Source of the DNA: Pseudanabaena sp. Salubria-1
GTDB lineage: Bacteria > Cyanobacteriota > Cyanobacteriia > Pseudanabaenales > Pseudanabaenaceae
Length of the DNA stretch: 64,000 nucleotides
Reading direction: 5' to 3'
NCBI GenBank assembly: GCA_023336205.1
Contig: JALQCR010000022.1
Span: 1 to 64,000, forward strand
Both the position numbers and the translations under genes were made by a program. This document shows, piece by piece, positions 8,831-18,284 of the stretch; the stretch's first letter is position 1; every line of letters begins with the position of its first letter. The notes beneath the pieces were generated by a model. The model was not told the DNA's origin. It was given only the letters and a program-made list of their open reading frames with translations, and ran no database searches.

Positions 8831-11020
8831 TTACTGATTAACATCACAGCCTAGATTAAAAAATCGTTCTGATTGTTGACCAACTACTCTTCCAATCGCA
8901 GTACCTATCATGGTCAAAACATCTTTGTTAGTTAGATGAATATCAACGGCAGTGACATTAGACGGTCTAACTTCTAATGTCTTACCATTAATAAAACTAG
9001 AAACGCGCTTGCCGTTACCAGTGAGCATCCATAACTTAACTTCCTTATCATCTCCGCCACTAGCTAAGTAGCAGCCTTCATCGCTAAACGCCACCGATCG
9101 CACAGGCTTGCCATGATGCGCACTTTCCCATCCATCCAGCATTTCACAGGGGCGATTGCTTTGTAAGCAAGTCTTCAAATCCCAAACAGACATATAGCCT
9201 TGATTATCTCCAGTTGCGAGCAGACTCCGTTTGCGATCGGTAGCTGAGAGGCTCTGGATATAATCATCCTGTCCACCCTTTTCTTCCTGTTTGCCTAATT
9301 TAGGATAGGGAATTACTTTTACAGTATCTTTAACCCAATTCCAAAGTACAAGTTGATTATATCGACCAGCGATCGCCAATGTGCTGTCATCTTTACCAAC
9401 TAAAGCGATCGATGTAACTGCAAAATCAAATTTTTTGATTTGACTCGGCTGCGTTGGTGGATTTGTGAACAAGTTCTGAAGATCCCAGCGCAAGACCGTA
9501 CCACTCCCATGACCACTAAAAAGTGTTCGAGAATCAAGCGTATAGGCTAAGTCAAAAACTCGATCGTCCGACTGATTGCTAAATGTAGCTAAAGGACTCT
9601 TACTAATATTGTGAGCATCCCAAATTTGAATCTCACCATTTTCCAATCCTGCTGCCACAAGATCGTTATTAACTGGGCGGAAACGGACTACTCGAATTGC
9701 TTTTTGAGCTTCGCCAATAGATCCTAAATCTTGATTGACCCATGGTAAATGGAACCCATCTACATCCCATTTACGCATTGTCCGATCATTAGAGCTACTA
9801 ATTCCATATGTACCAGTGCCATCAAACTGAACAGACGTAACTGCACCTTTGTGGGGAGGAAAAGGATTGTTAGGATTGAGCCATGATAGCCACCAAGTGG
9901 GAATTAACATCAGCAATGTCAAGAGCACCACCAAAATAATCGGAATTACTGGTTTAATGACTACTTCGACAGCTTGAATTTCATCAACCGTGTTAACTCT
10001 AGGGTCTTGCCAATTAGCTTTGACAAATAAATACAATTTCTGGACTTTGGCAAACCAAGATCGAGATTTATTGATTTCCAGAATTAGTTCTGTCTTACTG
10101 AACGGTTCAACAGTAGCATCATTTGGAGAAATTTCAAAGGAAAAATCTGAATAATCACTAGTTTGAACATTTTCGATTTCAAAATCAATTTTTTGTGGAA
10201 GATTGCTAGCATTATCAGCAATTAAAGTAAATATAGCAGGTGAAGATTCCCAAAATTTCCACCACGATGTCCAAGTTCGATTAGCAGGAATCGTTTGTTT
10301 TTTTGGTGAACAGAGAAATTCTAAAGAACCTTTGGGTAAAACTTCTAAAGTGCATTGAGACTCAGAGGGGGAGCCATTAGTATGCGAAACAGCAATAGTA
10401 AAATTATAAAGTTGAGAGATCGCCTCATGGTCAAAGGGAGGTCTACATAGAAATGTAGTTTTAAATTTTGCCCCCGGTTTTAGTGGAAATTGCTGGATAT
10501 TCCCCTTTGGTAGCCATGAATCAGGCAGATCGAGACAGGTTAAGGTGACATTTGTATTCTGTTTGCTAGGGTTCCCAATCAAAATCGGAATTTCTATATC
10601 TTCGAGGGGGGGCGCTTGGATCTTGTAAAAAGGTGCATCTAAATCTAAATGCGATCGCCCTGCACCTTCTTCTAAGATGATTCGCATTACAGCACGATTT
10701 TCTTCGCGTAGTTCAATCGAAAAGACTCTTACTGTAATATTCATAATTCCAGTAAAACCTGAAATCGGGGTTTCAATAATAGAAACCACAAATTCTACTA
10801 AGTCTCCTGGAGGAATCTTTACACTTACATCAGGAGAGACCGTAAACCACTCATAGTTGACATCTTGAGCATCTATTCCTGATGGGATTATATCAATTTG
10901 AAAGCTGGCAAATTGATTGCTGTCATTAATAACTATTACTGGAAAAGAATTTTTTTCAGAACCAATTTTAAGATTTAGTTCTTTTTGAGGCATCTCTAAG
11001 CCAATTTGATTTGCTGTCAT
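8831..11020 (-). CDS. Membrane-anchored Ig-like/WD40 protein, last gene of CIS operon
   Basis: A 729-residue protein in three parts. Residues 1-350 look like beta-sandwich (Ig-like) repeats. One strong transmembrane helix spans about 358-381. Residues 388-729 form WD40 repeats with recognisable G-x(n)-W-D endings (for example D-R-T-M-R-K-W-D, G-E-I-Q-I-W-D, K-E-V-K-L-W). There is no N-terminal signal peptide, so which half faces the cytosol is unsure. WD40 propellers act as protein-docking platforms. It is the final gene of the minus-strand CIS operon, 55 bases after the Cache-HAMP gene. It may anchor or sense on behalf of the injection system; related systems in filamentous cyanobacteria are reported to sit at thylakoid membranes. 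That role is inferred from context. Confidence 0.75.
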   Translation of the reverse strand: MTANQIGLEMPQKELNLKIGSEKNSFPVIVINDSNQFASFQIDIIPSGIDAQDVNYEWFTVSPDVSVKIPPGDLVEFVVSIIETPISGFTGIMNITVRVFSIELREENRAVMRIILEEGAGRSHLDLDAPFYKIQAPPLEDIEIPILIGNPSKQNTNVTLTCLDLPDSWLPKGNIQQFPLKPGAKFKTTFLCRPPFDHEAISQLYNFTIAVSHTNGSPSESQCTLEVLPKGSLEFLCSPKKQTIPANRTWTSWWKFWESSPAIFTLIADNASNLPQKIDFEIENVQTSDYSDFSFEISPNDATVEPFSKTELILEINKSRSWFAKVQKLYLFVKANWQDPRVNTVDEIQAVEVVIKPVIPIILVVLLTLLMLIPTWWLSWLNPNNPFPPHKGAVTSVQFDGTGTYGISSSNDRTMRKWDVDGFHLPWVNQDLGSIGEAQKAIRVVRFRPVNNDLVAAGLENGEIQIWDAHNISKSPLATFSNQSDDRVFDLAYTLDSRTLFSGHGSGTVLRWDLQNLFTNPPTQPSQIKKFDFAVTSIALVGKDDSTLAIAGRYNQLVLWNWVKDTVKVIPYPKLGKQEEKGGQDDYIQSLSATDRKRSLLATGDNQGYMSVWDLKTCLQSNRPCEMLDGWESAHHGKPVRSVAFSDEGCYLASGGDDKEVKLWMLTGNGKRVSSFINGKTLEVRPSNVTAVDIHLTNKDVLTMIGTAIGRVVGQQSERFFNLGCDVNQ

Positions 11021-11075
11021 CGCCGTATTTCCCTATGTTTATCTTATTTGGTATAGCTTAGAATCGTGGAGTCTT

Positions 11076-12449
11076 CTACTTATGTCGAGCAGCTCTTGAT
11101 CGGCTTAGAATTGACTGCAAAGAATCTCCTTGACCCAATTGGGAAGCGATCGCCATCTTTTTGGCTTCATCTTTTTCTTTTCGCAATTTACTAAGCTGGC
11201 TCTTCATCCCATTTTGACGTTCAGCGATCGTACTTCCCATATCTTGAAATACTCGCGCCATTTGTCCCAATTCATCTTTGCGCTGAGCAACTGATGTTAA
11301 TTCTTCAGGGTCAAAAGATTCTTCCTCAATTTCTTTAGCTGCCTTCATCAGATCTTTGATTGGACGTAATAGCCACGACGAAATCGCTAAACCAATCAAA
11401 ATAGTAGCACCTAGCATAATCACAATAATAATTAGGGTAGTTCGATTATTCTCATCTACTTCTTGCATGAATATCGACTTTGGCACAATAATTCCAACCG
11501 ACCAATCTAGTTGTAAGTCTCTATTCAATTTATGGGTGCTAACAATATATTTTTCACCATTAAAATCAAATTCAACTACCTGCGAATCTTGGAGGTTTTG
11601 GAATCCGCCAAACTGTTTTTGGACTGCCAGACCAGCATTCTGCAATCGAATATCTTTACTTTGCAAAACTTCAAAACGCTTAATTGTCGAGCCATTTTGC
11701 TCAAAAACTGGCGTTTCAGACGTAGATGCTACCAGACTGCCGTCACCCTCAACTAAAAAAACTTGCCATTTGTCTGAAGGGCGGGTTTGCAGCATAAACT
11801 GCTTAATTTGTTTCAATGAAACATTAATACCCACAACCCCTTGAAGCCCACCGCTAGAATTATAGATAGGAGTGGCTTTGGTGGTAGTTAATTCCCCGTC
11901 AGTAGTACTCACAAAAATCGAACTCCAAATCGCTTTGCCAGACTGTTTAGCTGCAACATACCAAGGGCGGGTTCGATGGTCATAGTTTATTTCAGTTTTG
12001 ACTAGTTTACCTCGAATTCCGTTATTACTGAGCTCATAAGTCGGACGATTAGGATTACCACTGTCTTCCCTAATCCTTAATAAAAAGTTGGAGTCGCCGT
12101 TGCGTTCTATACCAACCATAGTTCCGTTTTCATTGCCATAAAACAAGATGTTTTGCGTATTCAGTTCTCTTAATTTATTAAATATATCTTTCTGAACCTG
12201 ACTAATATCGTTCGGATTGACGCTGCCATTGGTAAGAGCAATCGTCATCGCTTGATTAACTCGCACCGACTCTTCTAGATAGGAAGTGATTTGTTGTTCA
12301 ACGCGAAAATTTAAATTCTCACAAAGTTGACGAGTTAGCTTTTGGACAGCGCGTTCACTGCTTTGAAACGAAATCCAGCCCGTAAGACCAACCGCTACAG
12401 TAATTTGGATACTAAGGACAATAGGAACAACTTGTCGAATCGAAGACAT
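11076..12449 (-). CDS. Cache-HAMP transmembrane receptor without output domain
   Basis: A 457-residue membrane receptor. The first transmembrane helix is at about residues 8-27. A large extracytoplasmic dCache/PDC-type sensor follows (about 40-330, with typical D-x-R-x-R-P-W-Y near 165), then a second helix near 340-362 and a HAMP domain to about 420. The protein ends in a short basic coiled-coil tail with no histidine kinase, GGDEF or methyl-accepting domain. The sensor type normally binds small molecules such as amino acids. With no output domain, it probably signals by contacting a partner; the WD40 protein downstream is a candidate. It lies in the CIS operon, 51 bases after the DUF4159-like gene. 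Confidence 0.82.
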   Translation of the reverse strand: MSSIRQVVPIVLSIQITVAVGLTGWISFQSSERAVQKLTRQLCENLNFRVEQQITSYLEESVRVNQAMTIALTNGSVNPNDISQVQKDIFNKLRELNTQNILFYGNENGTMVGIERNGDSNFLLRIREDSGNPNRPTYELSNNGIRGKLVKTEINYDHRTRPWYVAAKQSGKAIWSSIFVSTTDGELTTTKATPIYNSSGGLQGVVGINVSLKQIKQFMLQTRPSDKWQVFLVEGDGSLVASTSETPVFEQNGSTIKRFEVLQSKDIRLQNAGLAVQKQFGGFQNLQDSQVVEFDFNGEKYIVSTHKLNRDLQLDWSVGIIVPKSIFMQEVDENNRTTLIIIVIMLGATILIGLAISSWLLRPIKDLMKAAKEIEEESFDPEELTSVAQRKDELGQMARVFQDMGSTIAERQNGMKSQLSKLRKEKDEAKKMAIASQLGQGDSLQSILSRSRAARHK

Positions 12450-12500
12450 AGATAAATAACCTTAGATAATTGTGAATAATTCTGTGGATGTTTAGCTGAT

Positions 12501-13970
12501 TTATGCAGTTTTCTCAACCATATTAGTAATGCGGCGTTGATCGTCTGCAAGTTTAGGATCAAGTTTTTGGTATTGAGGATTCACTAGCATCGCATTATGC
12601 ATCTGATAGCGACGAGTGGCGTAGTTAAGAATATTAATACCCAATTCATGACAGTTACGAATGACTTCTCGAGTCAAGGCTTGCTCTGACTGACCACTCC
12701 AGATTGATAATAGTTCGCCTAATATGACGATTACTCCGCCATTTGTTAGTATTTGGATTGGTTGCTCTGCGATCGCAGCTAAGCTCGGAAAGAGAAATGG
12801 CTGACTACGGAGAGGATGAGTAATTTCTAAATCAGAGAAAACTTGCATTGGTGTTTCCATAGGAAGGCAACCACGCAAGGAACTAAGTAAACTTTCAGTA
12901 GAGGAGCTTACTTCGATCGCGATCGCATCTATCTCAGATTGCAGTTCGGCTTGAATGCTAGATTGGTCAGTCATATTTATATTTTGCTGACCATTAACAA
13001 ATTGAGATTGCATGGTTTTTCGCAATTTATTTTTAGCAGTTTCTAATTCATTTTGAATTTCCAGTAGATTGGCTAGCTGACTATTCCGAATTGCCGCCTC
13101 AATTAAAATTACACCGCCGATCGCCGTGTACTCTTGTAAAGCTAATTGTGTTGATTCATTGACAGATAGGGATTGAGCATGGGTTAGATAAATAAGGTGG
13201 TAGTCGCTAAGATGACTGAGCGTTAGTTCAGCATTAATATCGAGACTACTAATTGGCTCGATCAGACTCAGACTGGGGGCAAGACTGGATAGAGATTGCC
13301 CAAGAGAATGGAAATGTTCTAGGATATCTATCTGTTGACTTTTCAGGTTTTGATTTTTCTGATTATGAAAACAGGCGATCCGAATCGAGTTTTGTGGACG
13401 AATCTGGGCTTGCAATCGGTAGCGCATATCTAGTTGAGATTGGCTAGGCGAAAATACATCCGCAGGCTTCTGGACTGTTAATTTTCCTTCCGAGATCGTA
13501 ATGCGACAGATTTCAATATCTGTATCAAGGGGTAAGTCAGTCTTCTCATTAACTCGAAAAGTTTCTACCAGCATTTCATTGGCACTAGTTCGCTTAAGTT
13601 TAGCGGGATCAACATAACTAAGAACTAAATAAACGGTCTCAATTTTATTGTCATAGGCAATTGTTGAAATCCGAAAATCGAGGGGCGTAGGCACAACAAT
13701 AAAATTCCCTTGTAGATCGATCGCCATTCCTGGTTGGATCTGTACCCATCGCCCATCTCGAAACTTGGCTGGCAAATCCTCAGGTGCTGCGATCGGGGCA
13801 ACCCCTAAACCACAGATAATTCCTGGTAAAAATAGGGACTGATACTGTACATTTTGGCGATGCTGGTGATATTCGTGAGCGAGTCTCCATCGTTCACTAT
13901 TAATCATCAAGCCATCAGATACCTGTAGCCGTTCAAAGGATTTGATTTCGGGATATGGAAAGTCGTTCAT
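12501..13970 (-). CDS. CIS-associated DUF4159-like protein
   Basis: A 489-residue soluble protein in the CIS operon. Its N-terminus (F-P-Y-P-E-I-K-S-F-E-R-L-Q-V-S-D-G-L) resembles proteins that regularly accompany baseplate genes in bacterial eCIS loci. The middle part (about 190-300) has the look of a DUF4159/GATase-like domain with Y-L-T-H-A and G-G-V-I-L-I-E-A. A helical, possibly coiled-coil stretch follows (about 300-350). There is no signal peptide or membrane segment. It starts 63 bases after the stop of the tail-protein gene, with a hairpin between. It may be a baseplate or cage-like accessory part, but the function is not established. Confidence 0.6.
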   Translation of the reverse strand: MNDFPYPEIKSFERLQVSDGLMINSERWRLAHEYHQHRQNVQYQSLFLPGIICGLGVAPIAAPEDLPAKFRDGRWVQIQPGMAIDLQGNFIVVPTPLDFRISTIAYDNKIETVYLVLSYVDPAKLKRTSANEMLVETFRVNEKTDLPLDTDIEICRITISEGKLTVQKPADVFSPSQSQLDMRYRLQAQIRPQNSIRIACFHNQKNQNLKSQQIDILEHFHSLGQSLSSLAPSLSLIEPISSLDINAELTLSHLSDYHLIYLTHAQSLSVNESTQLALQEYTAIGGVILIEAAIRNSQLANLLEIQNELETAKNKLRKTMQSQFVNGQQNINMTDQSSIQAELQSEIDAIAIEVSSSTESLLSSLRGCLPMETPMQVFSDLEITHPLRSQPFLFPSLAAIAEQPIQILTNGGVIVILGELLSIWSGQSEQALTREVIRNCHELGINILNYATRRYQMHNAMLVNPQYQKLDPKLADDQRRITNMVEKTA

Positions 13971-14002
13971 ATGGTTTTATCAATGCAGTTTCAGTTTTAG
14001 GG

Positions 14003-14037
14003 TTAGGTTTGGCAACACTTCGTGTTGCCAAACCTAA
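14003..14037. repeat. 16-bp perfect hairpin inside CIS operon, loop TTC
   Basis: The arms at 14003-14018 and 14022-14037 are perfect. The right arm contains the stop codon of the tail-protein gene (14034-14036). It sits in an otherwise co-directional operon, so it could attenuate or process the transcript between the baseplate genes and the sensor genes. Confidence 0.6.
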
Positions 14038-15110
14038 ATAATCTCTAGATCGTAAGTACAAAAAACAGGTTTCTCACGTTCGATAATCCTCCGAATTAAA
14101 GGTAAATCAAGACTATTTTGTAAATCGTTACGAATCCTCACTACAAAATGAAAAGGTCTTCCACCGCCCGTTGAGGCATTGCTACCAAGAATAGCTTCTC
14201 CAATGACAAAGCCTCTACCTATAATTTCAAAAATGCTAATGTGCTTTTCTGCTTCAGGTCTATGTTCATCAAGGGGCAAGCCAGTAAATAAATGGATATA
14301 AAAGCGTAGCCCTCTCCGAGTTCCCCGCCAACGATAGATTTGCATTGCTTGCTTGATCAAATAGCGCTGTCGCTCAACCCCAAGAGTGGCCGCTGTGTCC
14401 CAGCCCACCCAATGAGCCAGAAACGGTAACATAGTTTCTGGAGCTAACATTGGATCAAGATAAGCCCAGAGACTATCCAAAATTTGAACATCAGGTTCGA
14501 GAGTTTCTTCAAAGATTTTTAGCATCCTGCCGACAAAGTCAACCTCGCGGTAAGTATCGGGTAAGAAGTCTAGATATAGACTAGTCGGTCGGATATAAAG
14601 CTGAAACGTCTCAATAGCAAATAGTTCTAACTTTGGAGAAAATCCAGAATCTGAGGTGGAACTAGCATAACCACCATAAATCTGTAGTTGTCCTTGATAG
14701 TTAATCGTGAGGGGCTGACCATGGACGATCGCTTCTTGATTTTCAAAAAAATCTACAGGAACTTGGAAATAGAGAACAGCTTCCATCTCTGCATAGGGCG
14801 GTAACTCATTCCCTTCCATGCCAATTTGGAGCCAATGGTTTGGAAAGTTCCCTTCTACGCGCAAGTTAGTCAGTAGTGCTCGATTGCTGGAATTTCTGAG
14901 CTTAACTACTATTTCGCTTGGCTCACTAGGATTAACTAGCAGTTTACACTTAGATGGCGATCGCCCATTATCGAGGCTATTCGACTGGGATAGATGGCTC
15001 TGGGATCTATCCAAATTATCCGCACTCGCCAAAGTCTCTTCATTAGCATCAGGAGACTTCATCGAGATTAGTTGAATGCTTAGCGCTTGGAGCTTGCTTT
15101 TTGGAGTCAT
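14034..15110 (-). CDS. Phage tail protein I-like baseplate protein (TIGR02242/Afp12 position)
   Basis: A 358-residue protein of the phage tail protein family seen next to baseplate J in contractile injection systems. The signature L-P-D-T-Y-R (about residues 200-205), followed by E-x-L-E-P-D-V-Q-I-L-D-S-L and P-F-L-A-H-W-V-G-W-D, is typical of the TIGR02242 domain. R-W-R-G-T-R-R-G-L near 278 is also typical. It should form part of the baseplate wedge. The first 45 residues are serine/aspartate-rich and probably disordered. Upstream is baseplate J, 14 bases away, as expected for this module. Confidence 0.82.
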   Translation of the reverse strand: MTPKSKLQALSIQLISMKSPDANEETLASADNLDRSQSHLSQSNSLDNGRSPSKCKLLVNPSEPSEIVVKLRNSSNRALLTNLRVEGNFPNHWLQIGMEGNELPPYAEMEAVLYFQVPVDFFENQEAIVHGQPLTINYQGQLQIYGGYASSTSDSGFSPKLELFAIETFQLYIRPTSLYLDFLPDTYREVDFVGRMLKIFEETLEPDVQILDSLWAYLDPMLAPETMLPFLAHWVGWDTAATLGVERQRYLIKQAMQIYRWRGTRRGLRFYIHLFTGLPLDEHRPEAEKHISIFEIIGRGFVIGEAILGSNASTGGGRPFHFVVRIRNDLQNSLDLPLIRRIIEREKPVFCTYDLEII

Positions 15111-15124
15111 AGGAGTAGGGCTGT

Positions 15125-17338
15125 CTAACTGACAATATTGATCACATGGCTAGAGCGCAACCTTGGGCTGCGCCAAGAACAAATCAAACCCAATGGACCT
15201 GGATCAATCATCGGTTGCGGTGCGAGTCTTCGTACCCATTCTCCATTTACATAGCGCAATTCAAAGAGTTGTACTGTTCCTAAAAAACGCACACCTTGAA
15301 AGTTTTGTAATAGTTTGACAATATCAGACGGATAAACAGGACGACCAAACTCCCAACCTTGACCATTAACTCCACCCGTAATCGGATTAAGGAAGCGATA
15401 GAGCATCACCTTGAGTTGTTGAACAATATCTTGCTGCACCTTGGGATTGCTATAAGACGCTTCCAAAGCAATCTCGGTCTGCACAGATATACCTGTATAT
15501 ACAGGCTGCTCTAGTTGAATTTGTACACCTAGCATCTTGCGTTCATCAAGATAGGCTAATACGCGATCGCATAGTGGTGCTGTCAAGATGAATTGATCTG
15601 GAGCCATCCCTTGACCGAGATCTATACTTTCAGTGCGGACTCTAGGGACAGTCAGCAATCTGACAATTCCTGCATCTTCTTTGCTCTTTGCTGGCGCACA
15701 AATCACTCGCGCTACAGCACCATCGCCTGCGATCAGTGTCAAATATTCAAAATCTGTCTGAGTGATGGCGCGATCGCGAGTGCGCAGCATCTTTGGCACG
15801 CGGATTGCCAAATCATCGAGGGACTCAGCATTCACGCCATTTGTCGCAGAAACATAGTTAGTTAAGCTTGCCACATAGGGAATGGCACTTTTAGATATTC
15901 GCAAACTGCCGCGTTGTACATTGCCGTGAGATCCTCCACCTGTGCGGTATTTCACCATTTGGATGATCGAACCTTTAGGCGGTACGGCTCCATATTGAGT
16001 TCCACTGGTCTTCGTATTCATCGAGATCGCCTTAGTCTCATCGGCAACAACCCTTTGCATCGGTTCACCCTGAATGCGCAAGCGTTGCAATGTATGTAAG
16101 CTCTGATAATTGGGTGTTTGCACAAAGGGTCCAAATTGAATGTTTCCAGAGGTTGAATCAATAATGTAGTGCAGATCGCTTTCTGTAGATTCTGAGAAAT
16201 CGGCAACTTCATGCCATATTTGTGGCAGTCCAACTGGTGGCGTGACTAACAAATATTCATTAGCTTGGCGCGGCAATACTGGCTGATGCAGTAATTGAAA
16301 GACTTGCCCTGATTTGCCATTACTCTCACCCACAACTTCATTAGTAATTGAATTACATTGAGTTGCTTTGACCGTACCGCCGATCGCCCTCGCACTCATA
16401 CCAATAATATGCGGCGCACGATTATAACCTGATTGATTAGGGGTTGGCTCAACATAGCTACAGCGTAGCCACCGTCCCCGATAAGTAGAAAACTGTGTCA
16501 CTTCCCACGTAAGAGGTAAATGAAAGATTACCTCGGTCCCCTGTAGAGGATTAGTTCCTTCATCGGCTAATTCGCTAAAACTAAATCCCTTCGTGCGATC
16601 ATCACTTTCTTTTTGGAGTGCAGGTTGCCATGCATTGCCATTCCATGCTTCCCAAACCCGAGGCGGATTATTTGGGTTAATTCCTGTAGTTGTGGCTGAC
16701 TCCCCTTTTAACTTGAGTGCAATCACATTGCCATTAATCGGTTGATCTTCATCAAAGACCACATAAAAGCAATTATTGGGTTGAGGCGGATCGCTAAATA
16801 GAGCTATTTCTTGTCCTGACCAGCCTTCATCACGATCTTCAGTCCATACATCTAAAAGCAGATCCTGTAAGAATTCAGGATTCTCTTCGACTCTAGGGGC
16901 AGCTAATAGGTTTAAAATTCTGGGATTACCAATCACCAATGGCTGATCAGTACTGAATATGATCGCTTCTTCTGTTTCTGTCCGCTGCGTAGCGACCTCA
17001 ACCCCTGCAGGAATCGTATAGGGCTCAGGCAAAGAAGCACTCAGATAAAAAGTTACTTCAGTCTGGGCGGGGGCAGGTGGCTGTAATCGAATTCCCAGTA
17101 GTTCTAAAAAAGCAACATAATTGCGGCGCGGCACTTGGTTAAAGCGCATCAACATCTGATCGGTTAGCCATGCAAATAACTCGATCAGTGTTACGCCTGG
17201 ATCGCTAGGATTGTAATTTGTCCATTCTGGACAGTATCGGGGAATTCTGAGAAGACACTCATTCACCAATTCCTCAAAGGTGCGATCATCAAGATCCGAT
17301 TTTGGCAAATTGGGAAGAAAATCAAACTCTTTCGTCAT
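15125..17338 (-). CDS. Baseplate J/gp47-like protein (Afp11-type)
   Basis: A 737-residue baseplate assembly protein of the TIGR02243 type. It begins with F-D-F-L-P-N-L-P-K-S-D-L-D-D-R-T-F and soon has Y-N-P-S-D-P-G-V-T-L-I-E-L-F-A-W-L near residues 42-58, a hallmark of this family. The central gp47 core includes the R-T-G-G-G-S-H-G-N block near 460. These proteins form the inner wedge of the baseplate and connect it to the spike hub. It is encoded 74 bases after gp25 and 14 bases before the tail-protein gene, matching the order in other eCIS loci. No frame disruption is seen. Confidence 0.88.
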   Translation of the reverse strand: MTKEFDFLPNLPKSDLDDRTFEELVNECLLRIPRYCPEWTNYNPSDPGVTLIELFAWLTDQMLMRFNQVPRRNYVAFLELLGIRLQPPAPAQTEVTFYLSASLPEPYTIPAGVEVATQRTETEEAIIFSTDQPLVIGNPRILNLLAAPRVEENPEFLQDLLLDVWTEDRDEGWSGQEIALFSDPPQPNNCFYVVFDEDQPINGNVIALKLKGESATTTGINPNNPPRVWEAWNGNAWQPALQKESDDRTKGFSFSELADEGTNPLQGTEVIFHLPLTWEVTQFSTYRGRWLRCSYVEPTPNQSGYNRAPHIIGMSARAIGGTVKATQCNSITNEVVGESNGKSGQVFQLLHQPVLPRQANEYLLVTPPVGLPQIWHEVADFSESTESDLHYIIDSTSGNIQFGPFVQTPNYQSLHTLQRLRIQGEPMQRVVADETKAISMNTKTSGTQYGAVPPKGSIIQMVKYRTGGGSHGNVQRGSLRISKSAIPYVASLTNYVSATNGVNAESLDDLAIRVPKMLRTRDRAITQTDFEYLTLIAGDGAVARVICAPAKSKEDAGIVRLLTVPRVRTESIDLGQGMAPDQFILTAPLCDRVLAYLDERKMLGVQIQLEQPVYTGISVQTEIALEASYSNPKVQQDIVQQLKVMLYRFLNPITGGVNGQGWEFGRPVYPSDIVKLLQNFQGVRFLGTVQLFELRYVNGEWVRRLAPQPMIDPGPLGLICSWRSPRLRSSHVINIVS

Positions 17339-17412
17339 TACACAGTGCTCTTAGGCGATTATTCAAATTTTACTAGCTATGTTTACCCTGTGCCATGAAA
17401 TACCAAATTATT

Positions 17413-17820
17413 TTAATTACTATTCGGTGGCAGTAAATAAAACGGATAAACCATATTGCGACGGTCATTATTCTCCTTGATCTGATATTGGATCTTGAGA
17501 TCTAATCGTCCTTTGATCGGATCAGGCTCCGCATAGACTCCCGTAACCTTGATTCGAGGCTCCCACCTATTTAACGCTTCCTCAACATAAATTCTGGCTA
17601 GTAAAATTGTCTGTGGATTCATCGGCGCAAAAGTGAGATCCGATAGGCGACAACCAAAGTTTGGGCGATATACCCGCTCTCCCAACTTCGTATTCAAAAT
17701 CGTCGATATCGATTCTTCTAAATTGCGATCGCCACTATCAGTTTTTAGTTCACCTTGAATATTAATCCGCAGGGGAAATGAAATCCCTCTACCAAGATAA
17801 TCTCGATCTGCTCTGCTCAT
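17413..17820 (-). CDS. gp25-like baseplate wedge protein (Afp9-type)
   Basis: A 135-residue protein of the GPW/gp25 family, a small baseplate wedge component that nucleates sheath assembly in T4-like tails, type VI secretion and eCIS. The family pattern is clear: F-P-L at the start, S-I-S/T-I-L-N-T-K-L-G-E-R in the middle and R-P-x-F-G-C-R-L-S-D-L (about residues 54-65), then the R-I-x-V-x-G-V block. Its start codon overlaps the stop of the PAAR-like gene by four bases, so the two are translationally coupled. Confidence 0.9.
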   Translation of the reverse strand: MSRADRDYLGRGISFPLRINIQGELKTDSGDRNLEESISTILNTKLGERVYRPNFGCRLSDLTFAPMNPQTILLARIYVEEALNRWEPRIKVTGVYAEPDPIKGRLDLKIQYQIKENNDRRNMVYPFYLLPPNSN

Positions 17821-18209
17821 GGAATTTGGCTCGTTACTTGTCCAGCAAAATTAATTGAAATCACCCCACCCCAAGCACACATACATTTTGAGGAGTTGTT
17901 GAGAGCAGGAAAGTTATTGATTAACACAGTTGGACAACCTGGAACCCAAGGGGCTACAGTCATTGGGATGCAAGGCATGGGCGTAAGTACTCCTAAAGCT
18001 GCTGCAGTAGCAGCGATCACCATCGGATTTGCAGGCGAGCTACACATACCAAATGGGGGGATATTTGCGATCGGGGCAAAGTCCATAATTGACGCAGCAA
18101 GAGGACCACCCGTCATTACAGGCATTCCTTTAGGAATTACAATCAGCGAACTTGGGGCAACGCCAAAACTACATTGAAGCATTGCTCCCATAACTACTTG
18201 TTGTCCCAT
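17817..18209 (-). CDS. PAAR-like spike tip (DUF4280-like, Afp10 position)
   Basis: A 130-residue PAAR-like protein that should cap the VgrG spike and sharpen the tip. It starts G-Q-Q-V-V-M-G-A-M-L-Q-C-S-F-G and has repeated small-hydrophobic and proline-rich segments with several cysteines (C-S-F-G, F-G-M-C-S, M-P-C-I-P, G-C-P-T, K-C-M-C). This is typical of DUF4280-type PAAR-like proteins. There is no C-terminal toxin extension. It lies 75 bases after the VgrG-like gene and overlaps gp25 by four bases. Confidence 0.85.
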   Translation of the reverse strand: MGQQVVMGAMLQCSFGVAPSSLIVIPKGMPVMTGGPLAASIMDFAPIANIPPFGMCSSPANPMVIAATAAALGVLTPMPCIPMTVAPWVPGCPTVLINNFPALNNSSKCMCAWGGVISINFAGQVTSQIP

Positions 18210-18284
18210 ACCTTATCTCCTCTAATCTTTAATGTTATAACGCTCAGTGATGGAGAAAAAACTAAACTTACCACTCCTAGACAA

